From VRUE01 sp963704505 (GTDB lineage Bacteria > Actinomycetota > Thermoleophilia > Solirubrobacterales > 70-9): a stretch of 64,000 nt of DNA. The notes under the pieces were generated by a model. The model was not told the DNA's origin. It was given only the letters and a program-made list of their open reading frames with translations, and ran no database searches. This document shows positions 36,176 to 44,774 of the stretch, piece by piece. Position 1 is the first letter of the stretch. Each line of letters opens with the position of its first letter. Position numbers and translations under genes: made by a program. The DNA is taken from assembly GCA_963704505.1 (NCBI GenBank), contig OY969912.1, positions 868,001 through 932,000 of the forward strand, in the 5' to 3' direction.

Positions 36176-37927
36176 TCAGGCTCGGCCCGGCCGGCAGACC
36201 CTGACCGGGCCGCCGCTGACCCCCAGGTACCAGGGGTCGCTGGCGCTGGCGCGGTCGGGCGGGATCCGCAGCCGGGCGGGCTGCCCGGCGCTGAGAGCGC
36301 CGAGCGCCGAGGGCGTTTCCCCCGCCCACCGCCGGGTCCAGATTTCGACGTCGGACTCGCTGTAGAGAGTCGCGCCGCCCCGCGGCAGCCGCATCGTGCC
36401 CGCCTCGGCCAGCGTGCGGCAGCCCCGCGGCGTGACCTGGGTGGGGACGAGCCGCAGGTTCATCAGTTTGATCGCGAGCAGGTCTGTCTCGTTGCGGATG
36501 CCCTCACCCTGTTCGCGAAGCTTCGGCAGCGAGTAGGCGGACGAGCCGTAGGTGTTGCTGATCGCCTGCCAGGGACCGACGTTGAGGGTGAGCGGCGGCG
36601 GCACGATGGTCGCCGCGTCGGTCATCGGAATGAAATACGGATCGGCGTTGGTCCCCGCCAGTTCGATCACGGTCATGTCGGCGAGCTCGCGATGGCTGAT
36701 GATGTCGAGATAGGCACGGCCTTCGTGGAAGCGGGCGAGGTTGCCGACCGCCGCCGCGACGGTCAGCGAGGCGGCGACCGCGATCGCCACGTAGCTCGCC
36801 TTCACTCCCCGCAGAACCTCGACCGCGATCAGCAGGAGCAGCATCACGCCGAGGTAGGAGTAGCGGGATTCGGCCGCGGTACGGCCGGGGACGAGAATCA
36901 GGCCGAGCTCTACCCAGTAGGCGAGGAGCATGGCCAGTATCGGCCAGAAGGCCCGCGAGAGCCCGCCGGGCCGGCGCTTCGCGTACGCGATCGCGCCGAC
37001 GATGACGAGCACCTCGACGATCGCGAAGACGATCCCCTCGGTGAGGAAGGTGAGTTCGTAGTTGACCAGCCGGATTTGGCTCCACGGGCCCATCCCGATC
37101 AGGTTCGCCACGCCGAAGATCGCGGTCGAGAAGACGGCGAAGGCGTCGACGAAGTAGCTCGGGATGAGTGGGATGTTCGAGACCACGATTCCGGTCGATT
37201 CGAACTGCGACGCCCAGATCCGCCAGCCGCCGTAGAGGAGGGCGGGGACGATCACGATCCAGGCCCGCTGCCGCCAGCGCGGCGAGAGCGCGACCGCGAC
37301 GACGGCCCCGGCGAGGAAGATCGCACCCTCGCTGAAGCCGGCCAGGGAGAGGCAGAGCAGCGCGCAGGCGGCGACGTCGGACCATTTCTTCTCGACCTCG
37401 AGAAGGACGATCGCTGCCAGCCCGGGGACGATCGCGCAGAGGAATTGGATCCCGATCAACGGCTCGAGTAGCGGCGCCCAGGCCGAGCCGAGGAAGAGCA
37501 TGACGATCGCCGGTGCCAGGGCGAGAAGCGGTCCGATCCGGCGCTTCGCGTAGATGTAGACGAGCAGGGCGGCGAGGTTGAGGCCGATCACCTGGACGAC
37601 GGCGAACGCCGTGTAGCTGGCGCCGCCGACCTCGAGAATCAGTCGGTAGAGGAGGTAGGGGACGACGATCAGGTGGCCCCCGTACGGATGGAGCCATTGG
37701 TCCCAGGACGGGGCGAGGCCCGAGTTCTCAAGCCAGAAGAATTCGTCCCAGCCCCAGGTCAGGCCGCGCTGCAGCCAGAAGATGAACACGGTCGAGGCAG
37801 CAGTGGCCGCGGCCAGCCCAAGCCAGCCGATCAGATCCTGATTGCGAAGCCCCCTGCGCAAGGACCGCAGGCTAAAGGAAGGCCCGCCGGTGAGCGGCGC
37901 AATCCGATCCCCCTCTCTAAGATCCAC
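36176..37927 (-). CDS. Large multi-spanning membrane protein, glycosyltransferase GT-C-like
   Basis: About 583 residues with roughly ten hydrophobic helices (for example LIGWLGLAAATAASTVFIFW, AYWVELGLILVPG) and a C-terminal extracellular region of 150 residues. The first loop carries WGWDEFFWLENSGLAP, an acidic motif as in GT-C glycosyltransferases, but the family is not certain. The reading frame runs on over the tRNA-Arg gene; that part is antisense tRNA, so the start must be downstream. GTG at 37927 and TTG at 37861 are the candidates, neither with a good ribosome binding site. Confidence 0.6.
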   Translation of the reverse strand: MDLREGDRIAPLTGGPSFSLRSLRRGLRNQDLIGWLGLAAATAASTVFIFWLQRGLTWGWDEFFWLENSGLAPSWDQWLHPYGGHLIVVPYLLYRLILEVGGASYTAFAVVQVIGLNLAALLVYIYAKRRIGPLLALAPAIVMLFLGSAWAPLLEPLIGIQFLCAIVPGLAAIVLLEVEKKWSDVAACALLCLSLAGFSEGAIFLAGAVVAVALSPRWRQRAWIVIVPALLYGGWRIWASQFESTGIVVSNIPLIPSYFVDAFAVFSTAIFGVANLIGMGPWSQIRLVNYELTFLTEGIVFAIVEVLVIVGAIAYAKRRPGGLSRAFWPILAMLLAYWVELGLILVPGRTAAESRYSYLGVMLLLLIAVEVLRGVKASYVAIAVAASLTVAAAVGNLARFHEGRAYLDIISHRELADMTVIELAGTNADPYFIPMTDAATIVPPPLTLNVGPWQAISNTYGSSAYSLPKLREQGEGIRNETDLLAIKLMNLRLVPTQVTPRGCRTLAEAGTMRLPRGGATLYSESDVEIWTRRWAGETPSALGALSAGQPARLRIPPDRASASDPWYLGVSGGPVRVCRPGRA

Positions 37928-37933
37928 CGTCCC

Positions 37934-38007
37934 GCGCCCGTAGCTCAGTTGGATAGAGCGTCGGTCTACGAAACCGAAGGTCACAGGTTCGAATCCTGTC
38001 GGGCGCG
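37934..38007 (+). tRNA. tRNA-Arg (ACG)
   Basis: Acceptor GCGCCCG / CGGGCGC, anticodon loop TCTACGA (anticodon ACG), T-stem ACAGG / CCTGT with TTCGAAT, discriminator G. CCA is not encoded. It is a 74-base arginine tRNA and marks the left edge of the island. Confidence 0.95.
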
Positions 38008-38015
38008 CTCCACTC
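38005..38015 (+). other. Candidate left attachment core of the island
   Basis: GCGCTCCACTC at the tRNA-Arg 3' end (last two acceptor bases, discriminator, and 8 flanking bases) recurs identically at 61742-61752, just past the last island gene. It is short, so a chance match is not excluded. Confidence 0.3.
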
Positions 38016-38470
38016 TCTTCCGGAGTATTCCGGTTCACGGCTCTGGAAAGCCAAGTCCAAGCCGTCGCTCTGTTTCAGGCTTGCTTGCGGTTCCGGAGCG
38101 TTCCGAGGCTTGCCGCGAGACCGTTGTTACATCGCTGCTACGTTTCCCCGGAAACTATCCCATGGGTGCGCAGGCCTCCCTACCGATGGCAAGCCAAGGC
38201 GTGCGCCCTTCCGCCCATGCCCACCAAGGCGACCATTCCGCCGATGCCAACGCACCCCTGGCGGCGCCCAAAACTGGCGCTGACCGTGCCCGAGGCCGAC
38301 GCACGCTGGCCGCCGTCTCCGAGACACGCAGTCCTGCCACTCGACCCCTCGCGCGGTTCCTGGAGCGCTCGTTGAGCCAGACCCCGGGCCTTGCTGCCGC
38401 ACTTGTCCTCAAGGGCTGCCTGCGCACCGCCAATTCCTCCTCGACGACTCCACTGGCTCTGGCTCAGCGG
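38016..38470. other. Non-coding stretch after tRNA-Arg
   Basis: About 455 bases with no frame I can match to a protein family. Open frames on both strands here give Pro/Arg-rich peptides without recognisable motifs. The only structure seen is a repeated motif (TTCCGGAGTATTCCGG near 38029, TTCCGGAGCGTTCC near 38092). No integrase could be found. Confidence 0.5.
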
Positions 38471-38472
38471 GC

Positions 38473-38676
38473 GGACTTCTGCAAAGGCGACGGCAATCCG
38501 CAGCGAATTGCATCTCGACCAAGCACGTGCTGGCGCTGATCAACGGAGGCAGGGGCTCAAACGACGAAGCGGTTGCGATGGCGAGGAAGATTGTCCGGCG
38601 GGTGTGGCAACGGTTCCAGGTGACACTCACACCGGAGCCGGTGTTCATCGGCCATCGATGTGACTCGCCGTTTTGA
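38473..38676 (+). pseudogene. murB: Decayed C-terminal fragment of murB
   Basis: One frame reads ADFCKGDGNPQ and, after a frameshift, another reads ISTKHVLALINGGRGSNDEA, VAMARKIVRRVWQRFQVTLT and PEPVFIGH to a TGA at 38676. This matches the end of UDP-N-acetylenolpyruvoylglucosamine reductase (STKHxLALxNxG, then a helix, then F-x-V-x-L-x-PEPVFIG). The FAD-binding parts are missing and the frame is broken, so the gene is dead. Recognition is from the motif pattern only. Confidence 0.6.
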
Positions 38677-38817
38677 TCTCGCAGATGCTCGTGCCAGTTC
38701 TACGGCACCGGGGTGTGGTTTGGATTTAACTCATCGTTTCTCAGCGATATATGTACGTAACTGTTCATCGGCGGCATCTGAGCCAGCACTACACTCCCCA
38801 ACCGGGGAGGCAAATCC

Positions 38818-41058
38818 TTGAGTGAGGGCAGACCGAAACAGATAGGCCCCTATGAGGTCGAAAATCTCCTCGGCAGGGGCGACTTCGCCGAGGTGTATGC
38901 GGCCGTGCTCGACGATGAGGCCGTTGCTTTGAAGTGGGCATCCACGGGCAAAGGCGCCTCCGCCCGTCTAGGCAATGAGGTCTCGGTGCTGAAGGAGCTC
39001 GATTACAAGGGGCTGCCGCGCTATCTCAACGACGGCGTCGAGGACGCACGCCCGTATGTGGCGATGAGCATGGCGCCGGGCGCGACGATGGCGCAGCTCC
39101 TGGCCGACCGCGAGAAGGCCGGCGGTGCCCACGGCCACATGGAGACGCTGCTCTTCCTCCGCGGCCTCCTGCAGCCGCTCTGCCATCTCCACGAGCGCGG
39201 CTTCGTCCACCGAGACATCAAGGCCGCAAACGTGCTCTGCACACCTTCGATGTCGAGGGTGACCTTGATCGACTTCGGCTTCGCGAAGGCCGACGGCGAG
39301 ACCGAAACGCGGGTCGACGACTCCTTCTGGCGCGCCGGCGCCGCTCGCTACAGCCCGCCGGAGAAGCTGCACCGCCCGGGACGGGCGCTCGCCCGCCATG
39401 ACGTCTTCGCGGTCGGCGTCCTCGCCTACCAGATGCTGACCGGGACGTGGCCGTGGAACCTCGTGGTCGACCGCGAAGTCGGCGAGCTTCGCGAGCAGAT
39501 GCTCTCCGAACCGGCGAAGTCGGTTAGGGAAAGGAACTCGCTGGTCGACCTCGACGTCTCCCGATTCGTGATGGAACTGCTGAACGTCAACGACAAGAGC
39601 CGCCCCGGCTCAGCCGAGGCGCTCGAAGGAGTGGAGAAGCTTCTGGAGAACCGCGCCCAGCGCGAGCCTGCCGGTTGGGACCGCGACGCGCCGCCCTCCT
39701 TTCCGCGGGTGGTTCGCGACCCGCTCTACGGCGACGTGCGGCTGACTGACTACGAGCGCACCGTGCTCAATACGCGCGAGATGCAGCGCTTGCGCTACAT
39801 CAGGCAGCTGGGCCTGACCAACCTCGTCTACCCCGGGGCGGAGCACACCCGCCTCGCGCACGCGATCGGCTGCGTCTTTCGCACCGAGCAGATGCTACGC
39901 AGCATTGAGGACATCAGCGGGGTTAGGATCGAGAACGACACCAGACTCGTGGCCCGCATCTACGCGCTCGTCCACGACGTCACCCATGTCGCCTTCGGCC
40001 ACACGATCGAGGACGAGCTGGGGATCTTCGACCGCCACGACGACAACCGGCGGCGAATCGACCGACTGGTCCTTTCCTCGACCTCCGAGCTAGGAGAGGT
40101 TCTGCGCCAGAACCCCGAGGGCCAGGCGGCGCTCTCGCATTTCGACGAGGAAGCTTCGATCCAGGCGCGCAGCGAGATCGCCGATCTGATCTCGGGCTCG
40201 ACCGGCGCCGATGTCCTCGACTACATCGACCGCGACGCCTACCACTGTGGCCTCGACCACCGGATCGACTCGGCGATCTTCCGCCAGCTGCGCCTGCAGA
40301 GCTCCGGTGCGCGTGGCGGCGAGCGCCTGGTCTCATTGCTCTACGGCAGCGAGGGGGTGCGAATCGATCGCGAGTACGCCGTCGAGAGTCTGCTCGCCGA
40401 GCGCTATGCGATGTTCTTGAAGATCTACTGCCACAAGCGCAAGAACGCGGCCTCGGCGGTCCTCGACAAGGCGCTCAGCACGGCGATCTGGGGCGGACGC
40501 TCGGGTGCGCGGCCGGGCCTCGAGGAGCCCGACTACGAGTGGCTGCCCGATGACGTCGTGATTCATCGCCTGGCGGCGTCAAGCCGCAGGTCGGTGAAGA
40601 GGGCGGCCGAGCGGCTGATCCGCCGCCGGCTTCCCCAAGGCATCTACCGGGCGCAGCTGCTGGAGAGCAAAAGCGACCAGAGCTATGAGGACCGTCGCCA
40701 CGAACTGCGCCAAAAGGGGCTCTTTGACCCGGCCGAGCGCCTGAGGATCACTCGCGAGCTGGCCAAGGCGGCCAACATCGAGGCCGACGAGGTCTTCCTC
40801 TACTGCCCGCCGAAAGCGCCCGGCTATCAGCGGGTCAGCCACTGGCTGTCGCGCAGTCCCGGAACCGAGGAGCGCGCCGATGACGTCGAGGCGGCGCTGC
40901 GCGAGATCAAGGTCAGACACCTCGGGCTCTGGGACATCTGGGTCTTCTGTGGGCTCGGGGACGACCAGTCCCGCGAAGCGCTCGCGGCGGCCGCCGAAGA
41001 CCAGCTCGGGTTCACCAACCGGATCGCCATCAACCCCCGTTCCGACCGCCTCTTCTGA
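38818..41058 (+). CDS. Ser/Thr protein kinase fused to SAMHD1/COG1078-type HD dNTP triphosphohydrolase
   Basis: A 746-residue fusion. The kinase (residues about 10-275) is complete: G-loop GRGDFAEV (19-26), K39 in VALKW, Glu54, HRDIKAANVL (131-140), DFG (152-154), SPPE and D195. The C-terminal part (about 297-745) matches COG1078/SAMHD1-like HD enzymes: VVRDPLYGDVRLTDYE, RLRYIRQLGLTNLVYPG, EHTRLAHAIG (H343), LVHDVTHVAFGH (H386-D387) and LDYIDRDAYHCGL (D468), the full H...HD...D metal set. SAMHD1-family enzymes hydrolyse dNTPs and can starve viral replication. The TTG start has GGGGAGG 7 bases upstream. The combination is one I do not recognise; self-regulation of the dNTPase by phosphorylation is an inference. 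Confidence 0.88.
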   Translation: MSEGRPKQIGPYEVENLLGRGDFAEVYAAVLDDEAVALKWASTGKGASARLGNEVSVLKELDYKGLPRYLNDGVEDARPYVAMSMAPGATMAQLLADREKAGGAHGHMETLLFLRGLLQPLCHLHERGFVHRDIKAANVLCTPSMSRVTLIDFGFAKADGETETRVDDSFWRAGAARYSPPEKLHRPGRALARHDVFAVGVLAYQMLTGTWPWNLVVDREVGELREQMLSEPAKSVRERNSLVDLDVSRFVMELLNVNDKSRPGSAEALEGVEKLLENRAQREPAGWDRDAPPSFPRVVRDPLYGDVRLTDYERTVLNTREMQRLRYIRQLGLTNLVYPGAEHTRLAHAIGCVFRTEQMLRSIEDISGVRIENDTRLVARIYALVHDVTHVAFGHTIEDELGIFDRHDDNRRRIDRLVLSSTSELGEVLRQNPEGQAALSHFDEEASIQARSEIADLISGSTGADVLDYIDRDAYHCGLDHRIDSAIFRQLRLQSSGARGGERLVSLLYGSEGVRIDREYAVESLLAERYAMFLKIYCHKRKNAASAVLDKALSTAIWGGRSGARPGLEEPDYEWLPDDVVIHRLAASSRRSVKRAAERLIRRRLPQGIYRAQLLESKSDQSYEDRRHELRQKGLFDPAERLRITRELAKAANIEADEVFLYCPPKAPGYQRVSHWLSRSPGTEERADDVEAALREIKVRHLGLWDIWVFCGLGDDQSREALAAAAEDQLGFTNRIAINPRSDRLF

Positions 41059-41409
41059 GCGCCCGCCTCCCTGCCCGAGATTCCGCTCCCGCTAACCTCG
41101 TTCGCTGCGCCCTATCTCGAGGGCCACAGCGAGGCCTCGGCCGCACCCCTCTCGCGGTCGCGCCAGCTCCAACCGTGGGTCGTGCCTGTACTGGAACGGG
41201 TTCCAGACCGTATAGACGGCTGCGACGATTCCGATCACGGCCGGGATCGCCAATGCGATCCCGCTCTCAAGGGCAAGGAAGAGACCACTGCCGGGACGGT
41301 CGTCGCGAGGAGGAGGGCCTGCCGAGTCCCGGTCCCCTTCAGCGACGCGATCATCGCTGGCTAGCAGAGCTCGCCGCCGCGAGGCAGACCGCGGAGGCCG
41401 GCAACGGGC
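41059..41409. other. Gap between kinase-HD gene and the minus-strand operon
   Basis: About 350 bases with no clear gene. A minus-strand frame includes a membrane-like stretch (GIALAIPAVIGIVAAVYTVW, then NPFQYRHDPRLE) without a usable start, perhaps a fragment of a small membrane protein. No promoter or repeat is evident. Confidence 0.35.
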
Positions 41410-42543
41410 TCAGTCCTTCTCAAAGGAGGTGAGATCGGTCAGCTCCCGCGAGGTGCCGGCATGCTCAAGGGTTCCGGTGGCACGGATCTCGGTGCGGGCT
41501 TTGTGGGCTTCCATCGCCAGGTCATATTCCTCTGGGCCGACCTCCATGTGGACGGTCCGAACCTTGAGGTCGACCATCGCTTCGATCGAGATCCGCCCGT
41601 CGGCCTCATCGGAGTCGCGCTTCAGAGCGATCACCGGTCCGATCGCGGTGAAGGCGGCGTAGGGCTCGACTCCGCGCAAGATCTCCTCGACCGCCTCAAA
41701 GCGGTCGAGCTCGGAGCTGCCGATCTCGATCTCGGTGCTCGGTTCGTCGACCGGCTCGACCAGCGACCAGCGCACCCGCAGCTCCAGGCGCGACTCGGTG
41801 TCCTCCTCGCCGCCGGCCAGCTTCCGCAGGCCGCGGCAGAGATTGGCGCTCAGCCCGTCACCGACGCCCTCATCGAGGGCGTCGATGTCGAGGGTGGTCG
41901 GGTCCCTGTGGGCGGCCGCCTTGGCGGCCCTGACCCCGGTGATCAGCCGCCTGATCACCCGGCGCTCATAGCTCTCGGGCCGCGGCAGGCCATCGATCAC
42001 CTCCTGGGCGGGCGCGGGTGCAACCGGGGGCCGCACCCGCAGCACCACACTCCCCTTCGCCGTCCCCAGCAGTCTCGCTTCATCGACGAAGGAGCGGACC
42101 TGGGCCGGGATGTTGCCCTGGGCGTAGTGGGGCCGTCGCTTGACCTCGGCGCGGGCGGCGGCCTGGACTGCCTCATAGACCCCGCCGGTCATCTCTGGCG
42201 CCGAGGGCAGGGGGATCTCGCCCGCGGCGAAGCCGGCCCCGATCACGCGGAATTCGAGCACGTCGTTGGCCGCCGCCTCGAGGTCGCGGGCGACCAGCTC
42301 AGGCTCCCTACCCTCGACTTCCCCCAACGTCCTGACCGCCGTGTGGAGCATCGCCAAGCTGTCCTCTGGGTCGGCCTGAACTCGGGGCACCGCGATGTTT
42401 CGCCTGACCCCGGCCAGGCTCAGCGACCAGCGGTTGCCGAGCTCGCCTTCGGTCTCGAGCTGCCAGCCGTGGACCTCGAGATAGGGCCGCGCGGCGGCGG
42501 GGTCGATCTGCGCGAGCAGCTCGGAGTAGGACCTCATAGGCAT
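41410..42543 (-). CDS. Unknown protein coupled to DUF4365 gene
   Basis: A 377-residue soluble protein, no family recognised. It begins MPMRSYSELLAQIDPAAARP, has a central charged region (residues 150-260) and a C-terminal beta-rich part (ISIEAMVDLKVRTVHMEVGP). The start is either 42543 or the ATG at 42537, the latter overlapping the DUF4365 stop (ATGA). It is the last of four minus-strand island genes. Acidic, with no membrane segment. Confidence 0.7.
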   Translation of the reverse strand: MPMRSYSELLAQIDPAAARPYLEVHGWQLETEGELGNRWSLSLAGVRRNIAVPRVQADPEDSLAMLHTAVRTLGEVEGREPELVARDLEAAANDVLEFRVIGAGFAAGEIPLPSAPEMTGGVYEAVQAAARAEVKRRPHYAQGNIPAQVRSFVDEARLLGTAKGSVVLRVRPPVAPAPAQEVIDGLPRPESYERRVIRRLITGVRAAKAAAHRDPTTLDIDALDEGVGDGLSANLCRGLRKLAGGEEDTESRLELRVRWSLVEPVDEPSTEIEIGSSELDRFEAVEEILRGVEPYAAFTAIGPVIALKRDSDEADGRISIEAMVDLKVRTVHMEVGPEEYDLAMEAHKARTEIRATGTLEHAGTSRELTDLTSFEKD

Positions 42544-43112
42544 GAGCTCATCTGCTCAAGCAGGGTAAGGGGCGTCAGCCGCTGCTCGCTGGGGATCCGC
42601 ACCTGCTTGGTCCCCTGGCCCTCGGGGAGCGGCGGCTCGCCGGTCAGATCGGCATACCAGGCGCTGGCGTGGACGATCAGCTGCTGGGGGCTGGCTGTTA
42701 TCCAGCCGGGCGATGCGTGCTCGGGGACCCTGACGATGACCAGGCGGCGGGGCGGATGCGCCGGTGAGCGCCGCAGGTGCTCGTAGTCGCTCGCCTTCAG
42801 CGGGAAGGAGAGAGCGTGGCCGCCCTCGATCCCCCTCAGCCGCCCCGCCGTGCACTTCAGCTGCACGTTCAGCTGCAGGGCATCGGCCTCTTCGGTGTCG
42901 CGCGCGGCGAGCAGCACGTCCCAGCCGTTGATGTCGCGCTCGCTGTGGTCGCAGGTGACGCCGACGCTGGCGGCGAGAGCGTGCAGGTAGGTGATCGAGA
43001 GATCCTCCTTGCGCCAGGAGGAGTCCAGCGCCCCCGCGGCGAGGGGACCCGCCACAGCCCGGCGCCGGGCTGCCCCCATCGACCTCGCATGTCGTTGCCC
43101 CTCGGCCCGCAT
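42534..43112 (-). CDS. DUF4365-domain protein
   Basis: About 192 residues. The core (RKEDLSITYLHALAASVGVT, INGWDVLLAA and LQLNVQLKCT) is the DUF4365 pattern, a family with a restriction-endonuclease-like fold (D and QxK positions kept) often found near defence genes. The frame stays open to 43205, but the first residues there come from an AT-rich intergenic stretch, so an ATG at 43112 or 43079 is more likely. It overlaps the unknown gene downstream. An AT-rich direct repeat lies upstream. Confidence 0.7.
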   Translation of the reverse strand: MRAEGQRHARSMGAARRRAVAGPLAAGALDSSWRKEDLSITYLHALAASVGVTCDHSERDINGWDVLLAARDTEEADALQLNVQLKCTAGRLRGIEGGHALSFPLKASDYEHLRRSPAHPPRRLVIVRVPEHASPGWITASPQQLIVHASAWYADLTGEPPLPEGQGTKQVRIPSEQRLTPLTLLEQMSSCL

Positions 43113-43188
43113 CTGGGCGCAAGGGTAGCCGAGGGTGACGCAATTGCACACTGTGTAAATGTGAGGCATTTGGAGAACAAAATCGTTC

Positions 43189-43224
43189 ATAGAGATAAGT
43201 AACAACTATAGAAATAAGTAACAA
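43189..43224. repeat. Two 17-bp AT-rich direct repeats upstream of DUF4365
   Basis: ATAGAGATAAGTAACAA (43189-43205) and ATAGAAATAAGTAACAA (43208-43224) differ at one base and are spaced 19 bp apart, about two helical turns. They lie in a strikingly AT-rich region between recA and the DUF4365 gene, as repressor half-sites or iterons would. Confidence 0.6.
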
Positions 43225-43259
43225 TTTTTTTATGAACACTTACCCCTAATTCTCCCTCT

Positions 43260-44252
43260 CTAGGCTGGCGCCCGTAGCCTGTTGGCGATCTCCTCGACCA
43301 GCTCCGGGCGCTCCTCCAGCACCGCCTTGACCTTCGCCCGCCCCTGCCCGAGCCGCTCCTCGCCGAAGGCGAAAAACGCCCCCGACTTCTTCACAACCCC
43401 CTCGCGCACCGCGAGATCCAGCACGCAGCCGACCTTAGAAATCCCCCGCCCGAAATCGATGTCGAACTCGGCGATCCCGAACGGCGAGGCAACTTTGTTC
43501 TTCACCACTTTGACCCTGGCGCAGATCCCGACCGCACGCTCGCCCTCCTTCAGGGTCTCGATCCGCCTCATGTCGAGCCGCTGGGAGGCGTAGAACTTCA
43601 GCGCCCGGCCACCGGGCTGGGTCTCGCGTGGCCCGTAGACGACGCCGACCTTTTCGCGCAGCTGGTTGGTGAAGAGGCAGGTCGCGCCCGCCTCGCGCAG
43701 GTGCCCGGCGAGCCGGCGCAGCCCCTTGCTCATCATCCGCGCCTGCAGGCCGACCTGCTGGTCGTCCATCGTCGCCTCGAGCTCAGCTCTCGGCACCAGT
43801 GCAGCTACGGAGTCGATCACGACCAGGGCCACCTCGCCCGATTGGACCAGCAGGTCGGCGGTCTCGAGCGCCTGCTCGCCGCAATCGGGCTGGGAGAGCA
43901 GCAGGGCCTCGACGTCGACGCCGATCGCCGCTGCGTATAGCGGGTCGACCGCGTGCTCGGCGTCGATGAAGGCGCAGCGCCCGCCGAGGCGCTGGGCTTC
44001 GGCGATCGCGTGGTAGGCGAGTGTGGTCTTGCCCGAAGACTCGGGGCCATAGACCTCGACGATCCGCCCGCGCGGCAGCCCGCCTACGCCCAGCGCCAGG
44101 TCGAGCGAGAGGGCGCCGGTCGGGATCACCTGCACCGCGACCGTCGCCCCGGCGCCGATCTCGGCGATCGCGCCGGCGCCGAAGCGCTCCTCGATCCTGC
44201 TCACCGCCCCGGCGAGGTCGAATCTCTCAACTGTTCCGTAGCTCTTACTCAT
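43260..44252 (-). CDS. recA: RecA-family recombinase (island copy)
   Basis: A 330-residue RecA homologue. Walker A is VYGPESSGKTT (residues 68-77), FIDAEHAVDP carries the catalytic Glu region, LVVIDSVAALVPRAELEATM is Walker B with loop 1, and TCLFTNQLREKVGVVYGPRE the loop 2 region. The C-terminal tail is short, without the acidic stretch of chromosomal RecA. AAGGAGA 7 bases before the ATG at 44252 fixes the start. The ATG overlaps the stop of the HNH gene. A recA next to SSB and HNH genes is typical of phages and integrative elements; the host should have another recA elsewhere, outside this window. Confidence 0.9.
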   Translation of the reverse strand: MSKSYGTVERFDLAGAVSRIEERFGAGAIAEIGAGATVAVQVIPTGALSLDLALGVGGLPRGRIVEVYGPESSGKTTLAYHAIAEAQRLGGRCAFIDAEHAVDPLYAAAIGVDVEALLLSQPDCGEQALETADLLVQSGEVALVVIDSVAALVPRAELEATMDDQQVGLQARMMSKGLRRLAGHLREAGATCLFTNQLREKVGVVYGPRETQPGGRALKFYASQRLDMRRIETLKEGERAVGICARVKVVKNKVASPFGIAEFDIDFGRGISKVGCVLDLAVREGVVKKSGAFFAFGEERLGQGRAKVKAVLEERPELVEEIANRLRAPA

Positions 44253-44650
44253 CGTTCTTCTCCTTGATTCGTAGGTTGATTCCACGGCGCCGGCCAGCCG
44301 GTGAGCAGCGCCTGGCGAAGTTCAGCCGCGCCAACATGAGTGAGCGCGTGGGCGATCTCGCCCCCCTGCTCTGCACCCAGGTAGGCGCCGAGCCGCAGCC
44401 GGCCCTGGTCAAAGAGCCGGTGATGGGCCCGGCAGAGTGCGATCACGCAGTCGCGACTGCCACAGCCGCCGAGCCGCTGCGGCACGAGATGGGCCGGATC
44501 GACCGGCGATCGCCCGCAGACCAGGCAGCCCGCAGCCGCGACCTTCGCCCGCTGCTCGGCGCTCGCCTTCGTGCGGCGGCTGCGCAACACCTCGCGCTGT
44601 CGCATCGGCCGCGAGCGCAATGGCGCCCGTCTTCGCAGTGCTCTGCCCAT
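44249..44650 (-). CDS. HNH-like zinc-binding endonuclease family protein
   Basis: A 133-residue small protein with CLVCGRSPVDPAHLVPQRLG, then GGCGSRDCVIALCRAHHRLFDQG: two CxxC/CxxH pairs and the H/N/H-like His positions of HNH proteins common on phages and mobile elements. The N-terminus is Arg-rich. Activity is not shown. It is the first gene of the HNH-recA pair and is divergent from ssb. Confidence 0.75.
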   Translation of the reverse strand: MGRALRRRAPLRSRPMRQREVLRSRRTKASAEQRAKVAAAGCLVCGRSPVDPAHLVPQRLGGCGSRDCVIALCRAHHRLFDQGRLRLGAYLGAEQGGEIAHALTHVGAAELRQALLTGWPAPWNQPTNQGEER

Positions 44651-44774
44651 GCACAGATAAGCGTCGGGGCGCCAAATCTCGCCCCGCGATTTGTCGTGGG
44701 GGCGAATTCAGCTCGCCGCACTCTTACCGTCAGTAGCCCACTACCGGGCTGCCAATCACGAAAGGACAGAAGCT

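Noticed and set aside
37928..38038. N-terminal extension of the membrane-protein frame across tRNA-Arg
   Set aside because: The residues (GARPTGFEPVTFGFVDRRSI) are the antisense of the tRNA, so the start must lie downstream.
38016..38470. Possible integrase next to tRNA-Arg
   Set aside because: No frame on either strand shows tyrosine or serine recombinase motifs.
43113..43205. Upstream extension of the DUF4365 gene
   Set aside because: It covers the AT-rich repeats and encodes an atypical Cys/Val-rich stretch; treated as promoter sequence.
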